Source: Roseilinea sp034431495 (GTDB taxonomy: Bacteria > Chloroflexota > Anaerolineae > J036 > Brachytrichaceae). Taken from it: 7,268 bases of DNA. The stretch spans positions 1 to 7,268 of the forward strand of contig DAOUDB010000126.1 of NCBI GenBank assembly GCA_034431495.1. The letters run 5' to 3'. Within the stretch, counting starts at the first letter, position 1; every line of letters begins with the position of its first letter. The notes beneath the pieces are model-generated. The model saw only the letters and a list, made by a program, of their open reading frames with translations. It did not search any database and was not told the DNA's origin. Below are positions 1-4,492 of the stretch, piece after piece. Made by a program: the position numbers and the translations under genes.

Positions 1-113
1 TCGCCGATCGCAGCGTCCAGGTCTGTCAGCCACTGGCGATTCTCGGCGATCACCTGGGCATAGCGCGTGATCCAGGCCAGCACATCCTCACGCGTTAACC
101 GTATCGAGTCCAT
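1..113 (-). CDS. dhaL: Dihydroxyacetone kinase subunit DhaL, N-terminal part only (cut by window edge)
   Basis: This is the ADP/ATP-binding subunit of a two-component dihydroxyacetone kinase; it supplies the phosphoryl donor site for the ketose held by DhaK. Only 37 full codons are visible, from ATG at 113 to the left edge. The peptide begins MDSIRLTREDVLAW and ends LTDLDAAIG followed by the first two bases of an Asp codon. This matches the start of the DhaL signature LDxxIGDxDHG, whose aspartates bind Mg-nucleotide; Asp33 is visible and the rest lies outside. A strong Shine-Dalgarno GGAGG sits 7 bases before the ATG. The gene lies 57 bases downstream of dhaK on the same strand, so the two are probably co-transcribed. 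Whether ADP is recharged by ATP exchange or by a PTS protein (DhaM) cannot be seen. The family call is fairly secure because it follows DhaK, although the fragment is short. Confidence 0.85.
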   Translation of the reverse strand, partial: MDSIRLTREDVLAWITRYAQVIAENRQWLTDLDAAIG

Positions 114-120
114 GGTATAT

Positions 121-125
121 CCTCC
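121..125 (-). promoter_or_regulatory. Ribosome binding site of dhaL
   Basis: On the minus strand the sequence reads GGAGG followed by 7 bases and ATG (113-111). It is the best Shine-Dalgarno sequence in the window and fixes the dhaL start. DhaL may therefore be translated at least as strongly as DhaK, whose own start has no clear site. Confidence 0.8.
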
Positions 126-170
126 AGAATAAGCGCACAGGTTGGGCCAGGGGAGTCTGTCATGCGCATC

Positions 171-1172
171 TCAGCATCCCCAGCGCAAGCCGGCCGTCTT
201 GACCGGAGCATCCCACAGATTCAACAAATCGTCATCGAGTTTGAGCAGGGTGATCGAGCAACCGGCCATTTCCAGGCTGGTGATGTACGGACCGACCAGG
301 TTGCGCGCCACGCTCAGCCCATGCTGTTCGGCAATCTGAAGCGCTTTGCGGTAGATGATATACAGCTCAATCAGCGGCGTGCCTCCCATACCATTGACGA
401 ACAACAGCACCCGATCGCCGCGCCGGAATGGGAGATCGTTCAGCACCGGTTCCATCAGCATTTCCACAATCTCATCTGCCGGCCGCAGCTTCATGCGCGC
501 CCGGCCCGGCTCGCCATGAATGCCGATGCCGATTTCCATTTCATCCTCGGGCAGATCGAACGTTGGTCGGCCCACATGGGGCACAGCGCACGAGGTGAGC
601 GCCATGCCCATACTGCGGGCGCTGTCCACGACGCGCCGGCATACCGCAGCCACCTCCGCAAGCGGCCGGCCCTGTTCGGCAGCCGCGCCGCACAGCTTCT
701 CGGCCAGCACGGTGGCGCCCACACCACGCCGGCCGGCTGTGTACAGACTGTCTTTGACCGCCACATCATCCTGAATCACGACACTCTCGACTTCGATCCC
801 TTCGGCGCGCGCAAGTTCAGCCGCCATGTCGAAGTTCATGATGTCGCCGGTGTAGTTCTTGACGATGTGCAGCACACCCGCGCCGCCGTCGATCGCGCGC
901 GTTGCTTCCAGCATCTGATCTGGTGTGGGGCTGGTGAACACTGCGCCGGGGCAGGCCGCATCCAACATGCCGGGGCCGACAAATCCGCCGTGCATCGGCT
1001 CGTGACCGCTGCCGCCTCCTGAGAGGACGCCCACCTTGCCCTTCACCGGCGCATCGGCGCGCACGATATAGGTGGGATCGAAGTGCACCCGCAGGAGATC
1101 GGCGTGAGCTGCGGCAAACCCCTGCAACGATTCAGAAACGACCTGGTCAGGCTGGTTGATCAGTTTTTTCAT
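171..1172 (-). CDS. dhaK: Dihydroxyacetone kinase substrate-binding subunit DhaK
   Basis: This cytoplasmic subunit binds dihydroxyacetone (or a related short ketose) covalently as a hemiaminal on a histidine and presents it to DhaL for phosphorylation. The product is 333 residues, in the family's usual range. The N-terminal glycine-rich loop GGGSGHEP (52-59) contains the active-site His57. NYTGD (106-110) carries the catalytic Asp110. GIGIHGEPG (215-223) contains His219, matching the substrate-linking histidine (His218 in E. coli). VNGMGGTP (259-266) is also typical. I chose the ATG at 1172 (MKKLINQPDQVV), because the open frame extending to 1283 runs into the divergent creatininase-family gene and adds no DhaK-like sequence. 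The Shine-Dalgarno is weak. dhaL follows on the same strand after 57 bases. All key residues are present, so an active kinase is expected. Erythrulose or apulose kinases use the same fold, so the exact sugar is not certain. Confidence 0.95.
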   Translation of the reverse strand: MKKLINQPDQVVSESLQGFAAAHADLLRVHFDPTYIVRADAPVKGKVGVLSGGGSGHEPMHGGFVGPGMLDAACPGAVFTSPTPDQMLEATRAIDGGAGVLHIVKNYTGDIMNFDMAAELARAEGIEVESVVIQDDVAVKDSLYTAGRRGVGATVLAEKLCGAAAEQGRPLAEVAAVCRRVVDSARSMGMALTSCAVPHVGRPTFDLPEDEMEIGIGIHGEPGRARMKLRPADEIVEMLMEPVLNDLPFRRGDRVLLFVNGMGGTPLIELYIIYRKALQIAEQHGLSVARNLVGPYITSLEMAGCSITLLKLDDDLLNLWDAPVKTAGLRWGC

Positions 1173-1225
1173 GGGAGTATGCTCGTGTTTGGGAGCGATG
1201 ATAATCCCCTTTGGAGACTGGCCTG
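1173..1225. promoter_or_regulatory. Divergent promoter region between dhaK and the creatininase-family gene
   Basis: These 53 bases must hold the start signals for both divergent genes unless the promoters lie inside coding sequence. The plus strand has GATGATAAT at 1197-1205, which includes a -10-like GATAAT ending 20 bases before the creatininase-family ATG. The same box read on the minus strand (ATTATCATC) ends 24 bases before the dhaK ATG. No convincing -35 hexamer was seen in either direction. The overlap means that polymerases, or one regulator, would act on both genes together. This is an inference from spacing and composition. Confidence 0.4.
1213..1216 (+). promoter_or_regulatory. 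Ribosome binding site of the creatininase-family gene
   Basis: GGAG lies 9 bases before the ATG at 1226. It decides the start: the upstream in-frame TTG at 1211 overlaps this site and would leave translation without one. Confidence 0.7.
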
Positions 1226-2149
1226 ATGAACACAAAAGAAGTTCGATGGGAACGCATGTTTGTCGATCAACTCGAAGCGGCATTTGCGGAGTGCCCGCTG
1301 GTGTATTTCACGTATGGGCTGTGCGAACCGCATGGCCCACAGTGCGCGCTGGGGCTGGATGCGCTCAAGGCGCACGCCATCGCCTGCGAAGCTGCGCGCG
1401 CATATGGCGGCATTGTTGCGCCCGCAGACTTCTGGCACATCCACGAGTTAGGCGGTTTTGGCATCTGGGCGCACAAATACGTGGGCGAGGTCGAGCGATC
1501 GTGGCTGACCGCCGTGCCGCCATGGATACACTTCAAACATGTGCTCTATCAGATTCGCGCCGCCGATGCCATCGGCTTTCACGCTGCCATCCTGCTCACC
1601 GGCCACTATGGGCCAAACTGGCAAGACCTTAAAACGCTGGTGAGTCTCGTGCAGCCCTATTGCGGCGCGCGCCTGTACGCTCTTCCGGACTTCGAGGCCA
1701 ATCAGCCCGGCTTCGATGGCGATGGCGCGTCGGGCGATCACGCCGGCAAAGTCGAGACCTCGTTGTTGTGGGCGGTGGCGCCAGAGTGCGTCGATCTCTC
1801 CCGCATCCCGACGGAAGGCGCGCCCGGCGAGGACGCAGCCTGCGCCAGCTTTGCCATGGGCGCCAACGCGCGCCAGGCCAGCCGGCGCGTCGGCGAGCGC
1901 ATGGTTCAAGATGAGGCACGCTGGCTCGGTACACAGGCGCGCGCACTGTTGGACGACTATGACCGGCTTCAGCCGACGCAACGCCTGCGCACATTCGCTC
2001 AGGTCGAGGCTGTGTGGGCCGATGTCGTTGCGCCCGCGCTGGGTCAGTTCGAGTCGATGAAACCGTTCTGGGACGGGTCGCCGGCCGATCACATTCCTGA
2101 AAACTCTGTGTGGCGCGCCAACTGGGACATCCCGGCTGCGCGAACGTAG
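1226..2149 (+). CDS. Creatininase-family metal-dependent hydrolase
   Basis: This is a predicted cytoplasmic metallohydrolase of the creatininase superfamily. The family includes creatininase, the F420/riboflavin-pathway FAPy amide hydrolases and the mycofactocin peptidase MftE. The product is 307 residues, slightly longer than the usual 240-280. Glu34, His36 and Asp45, in EPHGPQ and LGLDAL, match the first metal ligands of the family. TGHYGPN (125-131) replaces the common NGHGGN or creatininase-type NGHYEN motif, keeping His127 but having Gly129 where creatininase has a ligand Glu. HAGKVETS (172-179) matches the conserved HAGxxETS motif with Glu177. No signal peptide is visible. The gene heads a likely two-gene unit with the Ldh2-type oxidoreductase 53 bases downstream. 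The substrate is unknown; the unusual motif and sugar-type neighbours argue against assuming creatinine. The family call is firm and the function open. Confidence 0.88.
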   Translation: MNTKEVRWERMFVDQLEAAFAECPLVYFTYGLCEPHGPQCALGLDALKAHAIACEAARAYGGIVAPADFWHIHELGGFGIWAHKYVGEVERSWLTAVPPWIHFKHVLYQIRAADAIGFHAAILLTGHYGPNWQDLKTLVSLVQPYCGARLYALPDFEANQPGFDGDGASGDHAGKVETSLLWAVAPECVDLSRIPTEGAPGEDAACASFAMGANARQASRRVGERMVQDEARWLGTQARALLDDYDRLQPTQRLRTFAQVEAVWADVVAPALGQFESMKPFWDGSPADHIPENSVWRANWDIPAART

Positions 2150-2175
2150 GCGAGTCAGCGCAAGGCAGCATCGCT

Positions 2176-2196
2176 CGACGCGCGCCCCGACGCGCG
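2176..2196 (+). repeat. 9-base direct repeat just before the Ldh2-type gene
   Basis: CGACGCGCG occurs at 2176-2184 and again at 2188-2196, separated by CCC. It lies in the 53-base gap between the creatininase-family stop and the ATG at 2203, where a Shine-Dalgarno would be expected but is absent. It could be a low-complexity accident in GC-rich DNA, or it could fold and affect translation of the downstream gene. Confidence 0.5.
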
Positions 2197-2202
2197 AATG
2201 AC

Positions 2203-3261
2203 ATGGACAGCAATACAGAATTGTTCACACCGGAAAGCTTGCGACAGGTCGGGCTAGCGATCTTTCGCGCGCTAGGCGCGTCGCGCGAGGAAGCAAGCAT
2301 CGTGGTCAACGAGTTGATCGAAGCCAGCCTATTGGGCATCGACTCGCATGGGGTCATGCGCTACGTCCAGTACGCAGAGGAGATCTGGTCCGGCCAGATC
2401 AAGCCAGGCGCGGTTGTTGAGATTGTGCGACAGACGCCGTCGACCGCCATTGTTGACTGCGGGTTCAATTTCGGCGCGATCAGCGCGCAACGCATGATCC
2501 CCATCGTATGCGGCAAGGCCGCCCAGAATGGAATCGGATGCGCCGTCAGCCGCAACAGCAACCATGTGGGCCGGCTTGGCTCGTGGGTCGAGCGCATCGC
2601 CTCCTATAACATGCTCGGCCTGGCCGTGGTCAATGTGTCGAAGAGCCGGCACGCCGTCGCGCCATTTGGCGGGCGCGAAGCGCGGCTGGGCACCAACGCC
2701 ATCGCGTGGGCTGCGCCGGCCACCGGCCGGCCGATCGTGTTCGACGCCTCGACGGCCATGATCAGCGAAGACAAGTTGAGGCTGCACGCGCAAACAGGCG
2801 AGCCGGTTCCGGCTGGCCGCATCCTCGACGCAGACGGCAACCCCAGCACAGATGCCGGCGCGTTCTATGGGCCGCCGCCGGGCGCCATCCTGCCATTTGG
2901 CATGCCGCTCGGTCACAAGGGCTATGGTCTTGGACTACTGATTGAAGTGCTGGGCGCATGTCTGGCCGGCGCGCAGATCAGCGAGGAAATCGCGCAGCGC
3001 AACGGGCTGTGCCTTATCGCCATCAACCCGGATGCTTTCATCGGGCAAGAGCGCTTCCGGCAACTGGTGGACGACCTCCGGGAGTATGTCCGTTCGTCTG
3101 CCCCCGCCACCGGCCATGACGAAGTGCTGATGCCGGGCGAGATCGAGCAACGCACACGCGCGCGACGACTGGTTGAGGGCATCCCCCTGCCGGCCGAAAC
3201 CTGGCAGCGCATTCTGGCAGTGGCAAAGCGCGCCGGCGCGAAGCTGCCGGTTGGCTTATAG
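2203..3261 (+). CDS. Ldh2/malate dehydrogenase-family NAD(P)-dependent oxidoreductase
   Basis: This is a predicted cytoplasmic dehydrogenase of the Ldh2 (MDH/L-LDH, YlbC/AllD/ComC) family. Members oxidise 2-hydroxyacids such as malate, L-lactate, ureidoglycolate or sulfolactate, or reduce 2-keto acids and cyclic imines. The product is 352 residues, the usual size. GIDSHGV (45-51) is the N-terminal family motif with His49. SRNSNHVGRLG (116-126) holds the expected catalytic-region His121. LGTNAIAWAAP (162-172) matches the family LGTNPIAF-type segment. GRILDADGNPSTD (205-217) and LPFGMPLGHKGYGLGLL (230-246) are the classic C-terminal signatures. I chose the ATG at 2203; the in-frame GTG at 2110 lies inside the upstream gene. 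No Shine-Dalgarno precedes the ATG, so translation may depend on coupling to the upstream gene. The substrate cannot be read from the sequence. The sugar-type context suggests a hydroxyacid from sugar breakdown (inference). Confidence 0.93.
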   Translation: MDSNTELFTPESLRQVGLAIFRALGASREEASIVVNELIEASLLGIDSHGVMRYVQYAEEIWSGQIKPGAVVEIVRQTPSTAIVDCGFNFGAISAQRMIPIVCGKAAQNGIGCAVSRNSNHVGRLGSWVERIASYNMLGLAVVNVSKSRHAVAPFGGREARLGTNAIAWAAPATGRPIVFDASTAMISEDKLRLHAQTGEPVPAGRILDADGNPSTDAGAFYGPPPGAILPFGMPLGHKGYGLGLLIEVLGACLAGAQISEEIAQRNGLCLIAINPDAFIGQERFRQLVDDLREYVRSSAPATGHDEVLMPGEIEQRTRARRLVEGIPLPAETWQRILAVAKRAGAKLPVGL

Positions 3262-3449
3262 CGCGAGGGAGGTGTCTGAGGTTTCGGAGGCGCCCGGCCA
3301 CCGCAGACTTCATCTACGAAGTCGCAGGCAGTTCAAGGCGAAACCGGCGCCGGCTGGCTTTGCCATCCCTTGCGCGCGAGGTGGGTGAGCCTATCGAATC
3401 CCCAACCGCCGCGCGCTCCTCATGCAAGACTTACAGGTGCGCCGCGACG
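3262..3449. other. Convergent intergenic region with a small hairpin
   Basis: These 188 bases separate the convergent Ldh2-type and aldo/keto reductase genes. I find no convincing gene in either strand. The only structure is an inverted repeat, GACTTC at 3306-3311 and GAAGTC at 3318-3323, with a 6-base loop. It can be extended by GC at 3303-3304 and 3324-3325 around one bulged base. There is no T-run on either side, so a classical intrinsic terminator is not shown. A weak two-way transcription barrier is possible. Confidence 0.35.
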
Positions 3450-4421
3450 TCAAGCCGACCCATTTTCCAGGTACCGCACTTCATCCGCCGTGAGCTGCAC
3501 CTGCGCAGCGGTCAGGCTATCGGCAAGTTGCGCCATCGTCCGACACCCCACAATGGGAATGGTCGGGAACGGCTGCGACAGCATATAACCCAGCGCGACC
3601 TGCGACACGCTGAGCGACCGTTCGCGCGCGAGGGCCTGGGCGCATTCGAGCCGGCGCAGGTTGGGTTCCGGTGGATAGATGGCGCGCGCGCCGGGCTTGA
3701 CTGCATCGACTCCGCCGGCCGCCAGACGCTGAAACAGCCCGCCGGCCTGCGACGAATAGGGCACAGCCGCCATGCCGGTATCAAGATGGAACTGATACAA
3801 CGCATCGTCCATGCCGGCCAGCGTCTTGTCCGCGATGGCATCCATATTGGTGACGGCCATGCTCCACATCATCTGGTCGGCCACAAAGCCTTGCAGGCCG
3901 TGCTGCGCCGCAAAGGCATTGGCAGCGCGAATGCGCGGCGCGCGCCAGTTTGAACAACCGAAATGGCGAATCTTGCCGGCTACGACCAGATCGTTGAGCG
4001 TATGGATAATCTCTTCCACAGGCCGGGCCGGGTCATCGCGGTGCAGCCAGTACAGATCGATGGAATCGGTTTGCAGGTGCGACAGACTGGCGTCCACATC
4101 GGCGGTGATCTCCTGCGCCGACAAGCGCGCAATGTGCATGGCATTCAAATCGGGATGAGCGCCTTTGGTGCCCAGGATGATCGCCGATCGGTTGCCCCGC
4201 GCTTTCATCCAGCGCCCCAATGTTTTCTCGCTGACGCTTTTCTCGCCGGGGAGCCAGTTCGCGTAGATCAGCGCAGTGTCCAGGAAATTACCGCCGGCCT
4301 CTGTGAAATAGTCGAGCATGGCAAAGGCTTCGTCGGCGGGAATGGTTGTGCCCATACCGCCCGTGCCGAGGCAGATGGCTGATGCCTTCAGAGTCGTGTT
4401 GGGAATGACAACTTGTCGCAT
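3450..4421 (-). CDS. Aldo/keto reductase
   Basis: This is an NADPH-dependent reductase of the aldo/keto reductase superfamily, acting in the cytoplasm on an aldehyde or ketone (or the reverse alcohol oxidation). The product is 323 residues, typical for the family. The catalytic tetrad is complete: Asp48 and Tyr53 in FLDTALIY, Lys86 in LGTKGAHPD, and His127 in YWLHRDDP. GCSNW (155-159) is the usual strand-end motif facing the nicotinamide. PIVGCRTMAQLADSL (289-303) is the phosphate-binding C-terminal segment. The ATG at 4421 gives MRQVVIPNTTLKASAICLGT, a normal family N-terminus. A modest GAGAAG lies 5 bases upstream as a possible ribosome site. The gene is divergent from the GH2-GNAT gene across 71 bases and convergent with the Ldh2-type gene. 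The gene neighbourhood points to sugar or polyol metabolism, but the substrate is not identifiable. Confidence 0.95.
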   Translation of the reverse strand: MRQVVIPNTTLKASAICLGTGGMGTTIPADEAFAMLDYFTEAGGNFLDTALIYANWLPGEKSVSEKTLGRWMKARGNRSAIILGTKGAHPDLNAMHIARLSAQEITADVDASLSHLQTDSIDLYWLHRDDPARPVEEIIHTLNDLVVAGKIRHFGCSNWRAPRIRAANAFAAQHGLQGFVADQMMWSMAVTNMDAIADKTLAGMDDALYQFHLDTGMAAVPYSSQAGGLFQRLAAGGVDAVKPGARAIYPPEPNLRRLECAQALARERSLSVSQVALGYMLSQPFPTIPIVGCRTMAQLADSLTAAQVQLTADEVRYLENGSA

Positions 4422-4492
4422 GGTATCTTCTCGGCAGCATTATCATCTATCATCCACCACCCGGCCACAGCCCGACAGGAGAACAACAAGAC
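4422..4492. promoter_or_regulatory. Divergent promoter region between the aldo/keto reductase and GH2-GNAT genes
   Basis: These 71 bases contain an AT-rich island in otherwise GC-rich DNA. TATCATC occurs twice in tandem at 4441-4454. On the minus strand the island reads GATGATAAT (4447-4439), including a -10-like GATAAT that ends 17 bases before the aldo/keto reductase ATG. The same 9-mer lies in the dhaK/creatininase-family gap. No clear -35 box was found in either direction. AGGAG at 4477-4481, 11 bases before the ATG at 4493, is a plausible though distant ribosome site for the GH2-GNAT gene. Confidence 0.4.

Noticed and set aside
162..1022. Long plus-strand open frame opposite dhaK
   Set aside because: It is the antisense shadow of a well-conserved gene in GC-rich DNA, with no recognisable domain.
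1211..1225. TTG start for the creatininase-family gene
   Set aside because: It overlaps the GGAG ribosome site at 1213-1216 that serves the ATG at 1226.
1173..1283. N-terminal extension of DhaK from an ATG at 1283
   Set aside because: It overlaps the divergent creatininase-family gene and its ribosome site, and the added 37 residues do not resemble DhaK. The family N-terminus begins at MKKLINQP.
2110..2202. GTG start adding 31 residues to the Ldh2-type protein
   Set aside because: The extension lies partly inside the upstream gene and reads like out-of-frame sequence. The family N-terminus starts near the ATG at 2203.
1226..3261. Creatinine or allantoin breakdown pair (creatininase plus ureidoglycolate dehydrogenase)
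   Set aside because: Both are large families with many substrates, and no other purine or creatinine genes are visible. The metal-site motif also differs from true creatininase.
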